From assembly GCA_028355015.1 (NCBI GenBank), contig JAOMRN010000009.1:1-36015 (forward strand): a stretch of 36,015 nt of DNA, in the 5' to 3' direction. Shown one piece after another: positions 9,480-17,358 of this stretch (positions within the stretch are counted from its first letter, which is position 1; every line of letters begins with the position of its first letter). Position numbers and translations under genes: made by a program. The notes below the pieces were generated by a model. The model saw nothing but the letters and a program-made list of their open reading frames with translations, did no database searches and was not told the origin of the DNA. This DNA is from MGIIb-O2 sp002494975. Lineage in GTDB: Archaea > Thermoplasmatota > Poseidoniia > Poseidoniales > Thalassarchaeaceae.

Positions 9480-9566
9480 TTATATTGAAGAACTGGAATC
9501 AAGTTTTAATGATTCGAGTTGTTCACCTAATTTCTGCCACAAGTTGTCTATCTCGATGCTACTCAT
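9480..9566 (-). CDS. Possible small protein (28 aa), leaderless
   Basis: The ATG at 9566 opens a short frame that ends in TAA at 9480 and encodes a 28-residue peptide starting MSSIEIDNLWQKLGEQLESL. It is amphipathic and would form one helix, followed by a Ser-rich end. It lies in the otherwise empty 378-bp gap 9287-9664. Support comes from position. A TATATATG element at 9588-9595 on the same strand predicts transcription starting almost exactly at the ATG, and a T tract follows downstream. I cannot assign a function. Against it: the frame is short enough to occur by chance, and the element could instead serve a non-coding RNA. The rest of this gap shows nothing but A/T-rich sequence. Confidence 0.4.
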   Translation of the reverse strand: MSSIEIDNLWQKLGEQLESLKLDSSSSI

Positions 9567-9587
9567 AAATATCGAACATGGTTACCA

Positions 9588-9595
9588 CATATATA
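9588..9595 (-). promoter_or_regulatory. TATA box upstream of the small reading frame
   Basis: The minus strand reads TATATATG. Its centre is about 26 nt before the A of the ATG at 9566, the usual TATA-to-start distance in archaea, so the transcript would be leaderless. Confidence 0.45.
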
Positions 9596-9664
9596 CGATG
9601 GTTTGAGATAAGGATACAATTATACTAGGATAATCATAAAGAAAATTAATTTCATCCTCATTAA

Positions 9665-10321
9665 TTATTGAGACACTAACCAACTAGGATTCGGTGCATA
9701 ATGAACCTCTGCACCCCCGTATATTAGTTCTAAGCGACCCATAATCCAAAGTCGATTTAAGAATAATTCTAATTCCGGCCCCTCTTTGTTTATTTTTTCA
9801 CCAATAAGTTCCTCGATTGCACTAATTGGGAGCGATGTTTGACCATGTTGACGTACTACAAGAGTCAATACAATTTGTAACCAAGCTTCAGCCATAGGGT
9901 CTCCAGATAGATTATTCTTCAAAGGTTCGAGTTCATCTATAGATTCAAGAAATTCCCTAATATATTCTAACTGAGGTTCGGTTCTTGAAGGGCCATCTAA
10001 ATCTGAAATTTCAGCTTTAATATCTAGATCGCCAATACGCCTTACTACTGCAGGAATACTGGTTGGATCTGGAGGCGGCCCGGGCAATTTATTCTCATCG
10101 CTCAGATTTTCTAAATCCTCTTCATCACCCATTGCAGGACTTAATTCGGGTTCATGACCGTGAACTAATCTAGCAGACAGAGGCTGTATGAAACCTACTC
10201 TACCTTGTAACCCTAATTCATCACGTATAGAATTTACAACATCATATTCACCTTCAATAAGAACATCTATCTCGCTTTCAGACGAACGAAAACGGAATCT
10301 GACTTTACCTCTCATCTGCAT
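9665..10321 (-). CDS. Unrecognised acidic 218-residue protein
   Basis: I do not recognise this family. The first 60 residues are beta-rich (VRFRFRSSESEIDVLIEG, then an EYDVVNSIRDELG helix), followed by an acidic, Pro-rich linker around residues 62-92 (EEDLENLSDENKLPGPPPDP). The C-terminal part, about 115-218, is a helical region with a winged-helix look (LIGEKINKEGPELELFLNRL, then a short beta hairpin LELIYGGAEVHYAPN). There is no signal peptide or membrane segment, so it is probably cytosolic. A DNA- or protein-binding adaptor role is possible but only inferred. It lies 49 bp after the aconitase stop on the same strand, behind a six-T tract. A G-rich stretch (GCGGGGGA) 8 nt before the ATG could act as ribosome-binding site. 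Met3 is an alternative start. Confidence 0.8.
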   Translation of the reverse strand: MQMRGKVRFRFRSSESEIDVLIEGEYDVVNSIRDELGLQGRVGFIQPLSARLVHGHEPELSPAMGDEEDLENLSDENKLPGPPPDPTSIPAVVRRIGDLDIKAEISDLDGPSRTEPQLEYIREFLESIDELEPLKNNLSGDPMAEAWLQIVLTLVVRQHGQTSLPISAIEELIGEKINKEGPELELFLNRLWIMGRLELIYGGAEVHYAPNPSWLVSQ

Positions 10322-10370
10322 AAGTTATCCCCCGCTACATCCCTCATAGATAAAAAATCATGTTTCAAAA

Positions 10371-13058
10371 TTACTCTTTGGCCAAATTACGTAACACCGT
10401 TTGTAATATCCCGCCATTGTTATAATAATCAACCTCGACAGGAGTATCTAAACGAATCACTGCACTGAAGTTTATCAATTCCCCATTAGTTTTTCTAGCT
10501 TCAATATCTATAGTTGAAAGAGGTATAAGTTCACCATCAGAAGGTATATTGAAACTTTCAGTCCCATCTAATCCAAGAGTTTCTGCATCCTGACCCTCAA
10601 TGAAAGTCAGAGGAAGAACTCCCATGCCAACTAGATTGGAACGGTGAATACGTTCGAAAGAAGTTGCAATCACCGCCTTAACCCCTAGTAATAGAGTTCC
10701 TTTTGCAGCCCAATCCCTACTGCTGCCAGTACCATATTGAGAGCCGGCTAAAACTATCAAATCAGTTCCAGAAGACTGATATCTCTGGCTCGCCTCAAAA
10801 ATTGAAGTCACGTCACCTGTAGGGAAGTGAGTCGTCCAACCCCCTTCAGTTCCTTCCGCTACCTGATTCTTAATTCGGATATTCGCGAAAGTTCCTCTCA
10901 TCATAACTTCATGATTACCCCTACGGCTACCAAATGAATTGAAATCTTTTGGATTAACACCATTATCTACCAGATATTTACCAGCAGGGCCATGATGAGG
11001 GAAAGCCCCTGCAGGAGATATGTGATCTGTAGTAACTGAGTCACCAAGTTTCAATAATACTCGAGCATTTTCAATTGGTTCGATTGGAGAAGGTTCAGCC
11101 TCTATTCCTTCAAAGAAGGAAGGAAGGCGAACATAAGTAGAATCATTATCCCACGGATACAAAGCAGAAGGCTTGGTGGGAATTGAGTCCCATCTTGGTT
11201 CTTCTAAAACATCAGAGTACCTTTTCCTAAACATTTCTGGAGTTAAAGATTCAAGCAACGTTGCACGTATCTCTTCATCAGTAGGCCAAATATCTGAGAG
11301 CATCACAGGTGAATCTTCAGAAGTATATCCTATTGGATCGTTTTGTAAATCAATATCCAATGTCCCAGCTAAAGCATAGGCAACTACTAATGGAGGACTT
11401 GCTAAGTAGTTCGCTTTGATTTTCTGATGTATACGTCCTTCAAAATTACGATTTCCCGAAAGAACACTGCCTACAATAAGATTTGATTCATCGATTGCAG
11501 CTTCAATATCTTCATCAAGTGGGCCGGAATTACCTATACAAGTTGTACATCCATAACCAACTACGTTAAACCCTAAAGCGGATAAATCTTCAGTCAATCC
11601 TGCCGCATCAAAATACTCTGTCACTACCCGACTCCCGGGAGCTAAACTAGGCCTTACCCAAGGTTTAATCTCAAGACCTTTGAGTCTAGCATTTCTTGCC
11701 AAAAGTCCTGCCGCTAACATAACACTAGGATTACTAGTATTCGTACAACTCGTTATCGCTGCAATTACAATATCTCCATGTTTTAGTTCAACTTCACGGT
11801 CTTCTATGTAAGATGAATCATCATTTTTACTCTGCTCGACACCATGACCTTGGTGGCCAGAAGGGGAATTAAGAGTTTCAAGCCAATGCCTTTTCATATC
11901 CGACAAGTTAACTCGATCTTGAGGTCTTTTAGGCCCTGCTAGGGCTGGTTCAACTGTACTCAAATCTAGAGAAATGGATGAAGTGAATTTAGGCACAGGA
12001 GTGTCTTTCGTGTGAAATAAACCTTGAGCAGTCATATATCTCCTTACATCTTCAATATGTGAATCATCTCTACCTGAAAGATGCATATAATCAAGAGTCG
12101 TTTGATCAACCGGGAAAAACCCACATGTCGCCCCATATTCGGGAGCCATATTAGCAATAGTTGCTCTATCAGGAAGGCTGAGGTTGGCCATACCTGAACC
12201 ATAAAACTCTACAAATTTTGAGACCACTCCATGGTTCCTAAGCATCTCCACTATTCTCAAAGTCATATCAGTAGCAGTTACTCCCGGATTTAGCGCTCCT
12301 TTTAGTTCGAAACCTACTACTTCTGGTAAGAGCATGTAGATTGGCTGCCCGAGCATCACTGCTTCGGCTTCTATTCCACCAACACCCCAACCTAAAACTC
12401 CAAGACCATTAATCATGGTAGTATGAGAATCAGTACCAACAAGAGAATCTGGAATCCATAAATCATTTTCTAAACGTGCTACGCTTGCAATCCATTCAAG
12501 ATTGACTTGATGAACTATTCCTCGACCTGGTGGTACCGCACGGAAATTATCAAGACTCATTTGTCCCCATTTGAGAAATTTATACCTCTCCATATTACGT
12601 TTATATTCAATTTCGAGATTACGCTCTCGGGCATCAGGAAATAAACCTGAAATATCAACTTGAACTGAATGATCAATGACCAAATCAACTGGAACCTGTG
12701 GATTTACCTTTTCTGGATCTCCACCTAGTTCAACCATTGCATCCCTCAATGCTGCGATGTCAACGACCGCTGGTACACCTGTAAAATCTTGAAGAATTAC
12801 CCTACTAGGATTGAATGGTATTTCTTCCGGATTCATTGTAGGCGACCAAGATGCTATTCTTCTAACATCATCTTTTGTCACAAGAAAGCCATCACATTTT
12901 CTTAGTGCTGATTCTAATAGTATCCTAATAGTGAAGGGTAGTTCATTTAGATGGCAAAGACCCTGGCTTTCAAGCTCCTTAATAGACATGAATGAGCCCT
13001 TATCTCCAGAATGTGTGTCAAATTCGGACCTCGCAGAGAACAAATCATTAGTTGACAT
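10371..13058 (-). CDS. acnA: Aconitate hydratase, AcnA type
   Basis: An 895-residue cytosolic aconitase that converts citrate to isocitrate in the TCA cycle. The three cluster-binding cysteines are visible in AITSCTNTSNPS (around 11745) and GYGCTTCIGNSG (around 11545). The substrate loop GTDSHTTMINGLGVLGWGVGG and the swivel-domain segments SRRGNHEVMMRGTFAN, GSQYGTGSSRDWAAKG and SFERIHRSNLVGMGVLP are intact. Length is as expected for AcnA/IRP-type enzymes. The frame is open to 13097, but I chose the ATG at 13058 (MSTNDLFSARSEF). The extra N-terminal stretch (MDIFLCCILAAVI) has no counterpart in the family, and its codons include a TATA-like ACATATTTTTG near 13090 that probably is the promoter. 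It is followed downstream by the unknown 218-residue gene. Confidence 0.96.
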   Translation of the reverse strand: MSTNDLFSARSEFDTHSGDKGSFMSIKELESQGLCHLNELPFTIRILLESALRKCDGFLVTKDDVRRIASWSPTMNPEEIPFNPSRVILQDFTGVPAVVDIAALRDAMVELGGDPEKVNPQVPVDLVIDHSVQVDISGLFPDARERNLEIEYKRNMERYKFLKWGQMSLDNFRAVPPGRGIVHQVNLEWIASVARLENDLWIPDSLVGTDSHTTMINGLGVLGWGVGGIEAEAVMLGQPIYMLLPEVVGFELKGALNPGVTATDMTLRIVEMLRNHGVVSKFVEFYGSGMANLSLPDRATIANMAPEYGATCGFFPVDQTTLDYMHLSGRDDSHIEDVRRYMTAQGLFHTKDTPVPKFTSSISLDLSTVEPALAGPKRPQDRVNLSDMKRHWLETLNSPSGHQGHGVEQSKNDDSSYIEDREVELKHGDIVIAAITSCTNTSNPSVMLAAGLLARNARLKGLEIKPWVRPSLAPGSRVVTEYFDAAGLTEDLSALGFNVVGYGCTTCIGNSGPLDEDIEAAIDESNLIVGSVLSGNRNFEGRIHQKIKANYLASPPLVVAYALAGTLDIDLQNDPIGYTSEDSPVMLSDIWPTDEEIRATLLESLTPEMFRKRYSDVLEEPRWDSIPTKPSALYPWDNDSTYVRLPSFFEGIEAEPSPIEPIENARVLLKLGDSVTTDHISPAGAFPHHGPAGKYLVDNGVNPKDFNSFGSRRGNHEVMMRGTFANIRIKNQVAEGTEGGWTTHFPTGDVTSIFEASQRYQSSGTDLIVLAGSQYGTGSSRDWAAKGTLLLGVKAVIATSFERIHRSNLVGMGVLPLTFIEGQDAETLGLDGTESFNIPSDGELIPLSTIDIEARKTNGELINFSAVIRLDTPVEVDYYNNGGILQTVLRNLAKE

Positions 13059-13123
13059 GATAACAGCCGCTAAGATGCAGCACAAAAATATGTCCAATCA
13101 ATTATTTCAAATAAATCCTGAAA

Positions 13124-14155
13124 TCAAGCAGAAATAACTACTGATAAAAGGCGAACTTCGTATACAGGTCTATCGCTGTCTCCTGTTTCTACATTGCTGA
13201 TGTCAGTTACTGAACTCAGTCCACTTGAAACTTGACCAAATACTGTGTGAACGCCGTCAAGATGACTAGGATTACTATCTTCTGGAACGATGAAGAATTG
13301 GCTTCCACCAGTATTCTCAGCGTTAGTTTTCGCCATAGATAGGGCCCCTGGGACATGATTCCGGCCATTATTCGCTTCATCACCTACTGTCCAAGAGGTC
13401 TGAGGACAAGCACTAGAACTATCTTCTGATTCACCATTGCAGTAGCCATACCAATTATGTGCATAACCACCCGAACCAGTTCCTGATTCAAAATCTCCAC
13501 CCTGTATCATAAAATTATCAATGATTCTATGGAATATGGTTGCATCATAATTACCACTTCTGGAATGATCTGCAAAGTTCTCAACATGATTTGGAGCGTC
13601 TTCGGAATATAAATCAATGACAATAGTGGCTGTAGTCCTAGAATTCTCGTCTAATCCATTTGGAACATAGGATATTTGCATTGTAGCCTGAGATGCCGAA
13701 CTGGGAGAGTCCGCAGCATAATCAGCAATAACTTTCACAGAAGAAAGCAGTAATAAAATTGCCACTAAACCTACGAGTAAGCCCATTGGAGTAGGGCTAC
13801 CATTATCCAATATTTGGAAACTTTGTCCAATTGAAATTCCTTCTTGGTCCATTATCGATGTGAGTTTACCTCTCTCCCGTAAAGTTTCTTTCGATTTAGG
13901 ATCTAATTTTAGAGCATTAGAATAATTCTTGTAAGCACGCTTTAAATTCGCCTTCCGAGAAGGCGCATCAAGGTCTGCTTTAATCACGTAAATATTACCA
14001 GCTAAGGAAAGTGTTTTGGCTCTCTGTACAGCGTCTTCACATGAATCCCATGCTAATGAACGGAGTGTGCTTAATGCCGCATCTGGATCATTACTTTTTA
14101 TGAGTTCATTTTCTGCTTTATCCCATGCATTCTGGAGTTTTTCGGAAACAGGCAT
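13124..14155 (-). CDS. Membrane-anchored TPR-cyclophilin (peptidyl-prolyl cis-trans isomerase)
   Basis: 343 residues in three parts: a helical TPR-like N-terminus (about 1-100, including a clear repeat ANLKRAYKNYSNALKLDPKS), one membrane helix (123-142, PMGLLVGLVAILLLLSSVKV), and a cyclophilin domain (about 165-343). The isomerase core is intact: FHRIIDNFMIQGGD (208-221, with the catalytic Arg), GALSMAKT (270-277), SQFFI (285-289) and LDGVHTVFGQV (299-309). With no cleavable signal and the Lys-rich TPR part first, the TPR should be cytosolic and the cyclophilin outside, where it would help fold secreted proteins such as the very large surface proteins encoded here. An insertion with two Cys (YCNGESEDSSSAC) suggests an extracellular disulfide. 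It ends 65 bp before the chosen acnA start and is divergent from korA. Confidence 0.93.
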   Translation of the reverse strand: MPVSEKLQNAWDKAENELIKSNDPDAALSTLRSLAWDSCEDAVQRAKTLSLAGNIYVIKADLDAPSRKANLKRAYKNYSNALKLDPKSKETLRERGKLTSIMDQEGISIGQSFQILDNGSPTPMGLLVGLVAILLLLSSVKVIADYAADSPSSASQATMQISYVPNGLDENSRTTATIVIDLYSEDAPNHVENFADHSRSGNYDATIFHRIIDNFMIQGGDFESGTGSGGYAHNWYGYCNGESEDSSSACPQTSWTVGDEANNGRNHVPGALSMAKTNAENTGGSQFFIVPEDSNPSHLDGVHTVFGQVSSGLSSVTDISNVETGDSDRPVYEVRLLSVVISA

Positions 14156-14223
14156 GATGCTTCGGACAACAATCTAATAAAAAACCGCAACGGATGCTAT
14201 CAAGTCAAAAATTTCGGATTGTT

Positions 14224-14248
14224 GAACGGGAATGCATAAGACCCGTTC
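14224..14248. promoter_or_regulatory. Inverted repeat in the divergent cyclophilin/korA promoter region
   Basis: GAACGGG (14224-14230) and CCCGTTC (14242-14248) are perfect complements separated by AATGCATAAGA. The repeat lies 68 bp from the cyclophilin start and 63 bp before the korA ATG, inside the 156-bp divergent spacer. It could be an operator for either gene or a hairpin in the korA leader. No experimental link is implied. Confidence 0.35.
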
Positions 14249-14311
14249 CCTACGGCAGTTGATTCACGCAAGCACCTATGGGGCTACGAAACCAATGGAG
14301 AATGTGAAGTA

Positions 14312-16099
14312 ATGGCCATCAGAGTTAATGATTTTACAATTAATATAGCAACAGCAAACGGCACTGGTTCTCAATCGGCGAACTTAATCATTTTACACTC
14401 GATGTATGAGATGGGAGTGCCAGTTAGTGGAAAGAATCTATTCCCAAGTAATATCTCCGGATTACCTACTTGGTTCATAATTAGAGCTAGTGATGCGGGT
14501 TATCAAGCACCAGGAGATCACACACATATCCAAGTAATGATGAATAAAGATACTTGGGAAAAGGATTTGAATAATACTGAACCAGGTACTGTAATTATTT
14601 ATAATCAAGATGTAAAGTTACCAGTTGAAAGAGATGATTGTGTAGTTCTTCCAATGCCAATGACAAAGATGGCTAGGTCAATTAGCCCAAAAATGGCCAA
14701 ACTTATGGCAAACATGTACTATGTTGGAGCAATGGCGCACATATTAAAAATTGATCAGGGAGCAATTGAAGCCGCTGTTTCTAATCAATTCGGAGGGAAA
14801 GAAAAAGCAATAGAATGGAATTTACAGGCTATTGCTCAAGGAAAAGCGTATGCTGAAGAAAATTGGGATTATGAATCTGAATATATGGCAGAAGCAAGAA
14901 ATAAAGACCCAAATACATTCCTGATAGAAGGAAATGAGGCAACCGCTCTAGGTGCAATATATGGTGGAATTAACATGCTCTCTTGGTATCCAATTACACC
15001 TTCATCATCAGTAGCAGAATCAATAATTAGTTGGATACCAAAGTTACGCGAAGCGGAAGATGGAGGGGCCACTTGCGCAGTAGTGCAAGCAGAAGACGAA
15101 TTAGCAGCTGCCGGAATGGTACTAGGCGCAGGATGGGCTGGAGGCAGAGGAATGACCTGTACAAGTGGCCCGGGAATTTCTTTAATGTCTGAATTTATCG
15201 GACTATTCTACTTCTCAGAAGTCCCCGGAGTAATTTGGGACGTTAACAGAGTTGGCCCATCTACTGGACTACCAACAAGAACACAGCAGGGAGATTTATC
15301 TATGCTTTATGAAGCAAGTCATGGAGATACACAACATATTGTATTAATTCCAGGAACTGTTGATGAATGTTTTGAATTTGGTTGGAGAGCTTTTGATTAT
15401 GCAGATAGATTCCAAACTATGGTTTTTGGATTTGGAGATTTAGATTTAGGTATGAATAGATGGTCAACAGCTGGTTTCGAATATCCAGACATACCAATGG
15501 ATAGAGGTAAGGTAATTAGAAGTCAGGAGCAAATGGATGCTATTGCTAACTATGGCCGTTACAGAGATGTCGATGGTGATGGAATAGCATATAGGACTCT
15601 ACCAGGAAGTGGTTTGGACCCTATTCTTTACAGAGGCACTGGACATGACGAAGATGGTATCTATTCAGAGGACCCTCAAGTGTATCATTCCACTATGGAG
15701 AGGTTGAAAAGGAAAATTGATGGTGCTAGGGATCTACTTCCTGCACCTATCATCAGACAAGAGAAGGAGAAAAGTGTAGGAATCATATTCTATGGTTCTA
15801 TGGAAAATACAATCGTAGAAATTGATGACATGTTAGAAGAAACTGGACTTTCAGTGAGTACATGCCGTGTTCGTGCTCTACCTTATCACTCAGATGTTGA
15901 GGCATTTATCGAGGCACATGATAACATCATAGTTCTAGAAATTAATCGCGATGGCCAATTATTTGGCATATTGAGAAAAGAGTTACCAGTGCAATTACTT
16001 ACGAAAATACAAAGTGTTGCATACAGCGATGGATTGCCACCAAGGGCAAGAGTTTATGCTGATTTAATTCTTGAAACTATGAAAGAGGTGAAATTATGA
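14312..16099 (+). CDS. korA: 2-oxoacid:ferredoxin oxidoreductase, fused gamma-alpha subunit
   Basis: 595 residues. The N-terminal gamma domain (about 1-190, starting NIATANGTGSQSANLIILHS) is fused to the alpha (pyrimidine-binding) domain from about 202, marked by SWYPITPSSS (224-233), VQAEDELAAAGMVLGAGWAG and CTSGPGISLMSE. The C-terminal transketolase-like part ends near 595. With the beta subunit encoded next it oxidises a 2-oxoacid, probably 2-oxoglutarate, to the acyl-CoA with reduction of ferredoxin, replacing the NAD-linked dehydrogenase complex in the TCA cycle. The substrate cannot be fixed from sequence by eye, so 2-oxoisovalerate or pyruvate are possible. No delta ferredoxin subunit is encoded nearby. 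It overlaps korB by four bases (ATGA), and aconitase of the same cycle lies on the other side of the cyclophilin gene. Confidence 0.95.
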   Translation: MAIRVNDFTINIATANGTGSQSANLIILHSMYEMGVPVSGKNLFPSNISGLPTWFIIRASDAGYQAPGDHTHIQVMMNKDTWEKDLNNTEPGTVIIYNQDVKLPVERDDCVVLPMPMTKMARSISPKMAKLMANMYYVGAMAHILKIDQGAIEAAVSNQFGGKEKAIEWNLQAIAQGKAYAEENWDYESEYMAEARNKDPNTFLIEGNEATALGAIYGGINMLSWYPITPSSSVAESIISWIPKLREAEDGGATCAVVQAEDELAAAGMVLGAGWAGGRGMTCTSGPGISLMSEFIGLFYFSEVPGVIWDVNRVGPSTGLPTRTQQGDLSMLYEASHGDTQHIVLIPGTVDECFEFGWRAFDYADRFQTMVFGFGDLDLGMNRWSTAGFEYPDIPMDRGKVIRSQEQMDAIANYGRYRDVDGDGIAYRTLPGSGLDPILYRGTGHDEDGIYSEDPQVYHSTMERLKRKIDGARDLLPAPIIRQEKEKSVGIIFYGSMENTIVEIDDMLEETGLSVSTCRVRALPYHSDVEAFIEAHDNIIVLEINRDGQLFGILRKELPVQLLTKIQSVAYSDGLPPRARVYADLILETMKEVKL

Positions 16100-17130
16100 G
16101 CATTTTAAAATTAAATGTGATAGACTTAGAAAAATCAGAATATAAGGGTGGGAAATCATCACTATGCCCCGGTTGCGGGCATGACCAGATTTCAAATGTG
16201 ATTATCCAAGCGGCTTGGGAAAATGGAATAAAACCTGAAGGAATAGCCAAAATGAGTGGAATTGGTTGTTCTTCAAAAACTCCTGCATATTTCCTAGGCA
16301 AGAGCCATGGATTCAATACAGTCCATGGAAGGATGCCCTCGGTTACAACAGGTGCAAATATGGTGAATAAAGATCTATCATTTTTAGCAGTTTCAGGGGA
16401 CGGAGATACAGCCAGTATAGGAATTGGACAATTCATTCATGCTATTCGTAGAAATTTGGACATGGTTTATATTATCGAAAATAATGGAGTTTATGGATTG
16501 ACAAAAGGCCAGTATAGTGCAACTGTTGAAAAAGGTTCGAAAAAGAAAAAAGGTACAATGAATGAACAATCACCAATTGATTTGTGCGCTATGGCAGTTA
16601 ATTTAGGTTGTAGCTTTGTTGCAAGATCATTTTCAGGAAGTAAAAAGCAGTTGACTGCGTTACTAAGGGCTGCTATGAGCCATAAGGGAATGGCAATTAT
16701 CGATGTTATTTCCCCATGTGTTACCTTCGCTAATAACGATGAATCTTACAAATCATATAATTATGTTAAAGAGAATGATGAAGTGTTGCATATAGTAGAT
16801 TATATCGCACATTTCTCCCCTATTGAAGCAGTGGAAGTACCTGCAGGAGAGTTCAAAGAAATAAAATTATTCGATGGTTCGACATTAAGACTTGAGACAG
16901 TGGGTAACGAGCATGACCCCACCGACCCAGTAGAAGCTCTAAGAGCCATACACGATGCTGATAAAGAAAGTAGGCATGTAACTGGCCTACTTTACTATAA
17001 TCCCGACAAAAAAACAGCTACCGAAACACTAGGACTGACAAATACGCCTCTGATGGATCTACCAGAATCAGAACTAAGACCTAGTAAACAGAGTCTGGAA
17101 GAATTAAATGAGGGTTTTAGAACTAATTGA
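16096..17130 (+). CDS. korB: 2-oxoacid:ferredoxin oxidoreductase, beta (TPP-binding) subunit
   Basis: 344 residues. The thiamine-diphosphate motif is seen as GDGD (101-104) followed by ENNGVYGLTKGQ (128-139). Cysteines that can hold the 4Fe-4S cluster are C24 and C27 (CPGCGHD), C58 (GIGCSSK) and C208 (SPCVTF). It forms the catalytic core with KorA and passes electrons to ferredoxin. Its ATG overlaps the korA stop as ATGA, and GAGGTG seven bases upstream within korA is a good Shine-Dalgarno sequence, so the two are translationally coupled. The C-terminal extension after about residue 240 is longer and more acidic than in compact bacterial forms. The gene is followed by tRNA-Gln. Confidence 0.95.
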   Translation: MSILKLNVIDLEKSEYKGGKSSLCPGCGHDQISNVIIQAAWENGIKPEGIAKMSGIGCSSKTPAYFLGKSHGFNTVHGRMPSVTTGANMVNKDLSFLAVSGDGDTASIGIGQFIHAIRRNLDMVYIIENNGVYGLTKGQYSATVEKGSKKKKGTMNEQSPIDLCAMAVNLGCSFVARSFSGSKKQLTALLRAAMSHKGMAIIDVISPCVTFANNDESYKSYNYVKENDEVLHIVDYIAHFSPIEAVEVPAGEFKEIKLFDGSTLRLETVGNEHDPTDPVEALRAIHDADKESRHVTGLLYYNPDKKTATETLGLTNTPLMDLPESELRPSKQSLEELNEGFRTN

Positions 17131-17187
17131 GAATTTACTTTTAGTATCGGTTTTCTTGAAATAGAGATGCCGTCTCGGACACACAAT

Positions 17188-17263
17188 AGTCCCTTAGTGT
17201 AGTGGTCCATCATGTGGGGTTCTGGATCCCACGACCCTGGTTCGAATCCGGGAGGGACTACCA
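17188..17263 (+). tRNA. tRNA-Gln (anticodon CTG)
   Basis: A full cloverleaf of 73 bases plus encoded CCA. The acceptor arm is AGTCCCT/AGGGACT with discriminator A, the D loop contains AGTGGT, and the anticodon stem TGGGG/TCCCA encloses loop TTCTGGA with anticodon CTG at 17222-17224. The T arm is CCTGG TTCGAAT CCGGG. There is no intron. It is the last core gene before the restriction-methylation island, a position that often serves as an integration site, although no clear duplicated 3' end was found. The antisense frame with PPGFEPG over this spot is the usual shadow of a tRNA gene. Confidence 0.95.
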
Positions 17264-17358
17264 ATTTACTGAGATCATGAAGAGTTGTGATCAATAGATT
17301 CATTTACAATTGTTAAAGGACTACCCCCCTCACACTGGAAAAATAGGGGTACTAAGTC

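Noticed and set aside
13059..13097. 13-residue extension of aconitase
   Set aside because: It has no family counterpart, is hydrophobic and overlaps the likely TATA box; the ATG at 13058 gives the normal N-terminus.
16995..17303. Minus-strand frame containing PPGFEPG over the tRNA
   Set aside because: This is the well-known antisense translation of a tRNA T arm and anticodon arm, not a gene.
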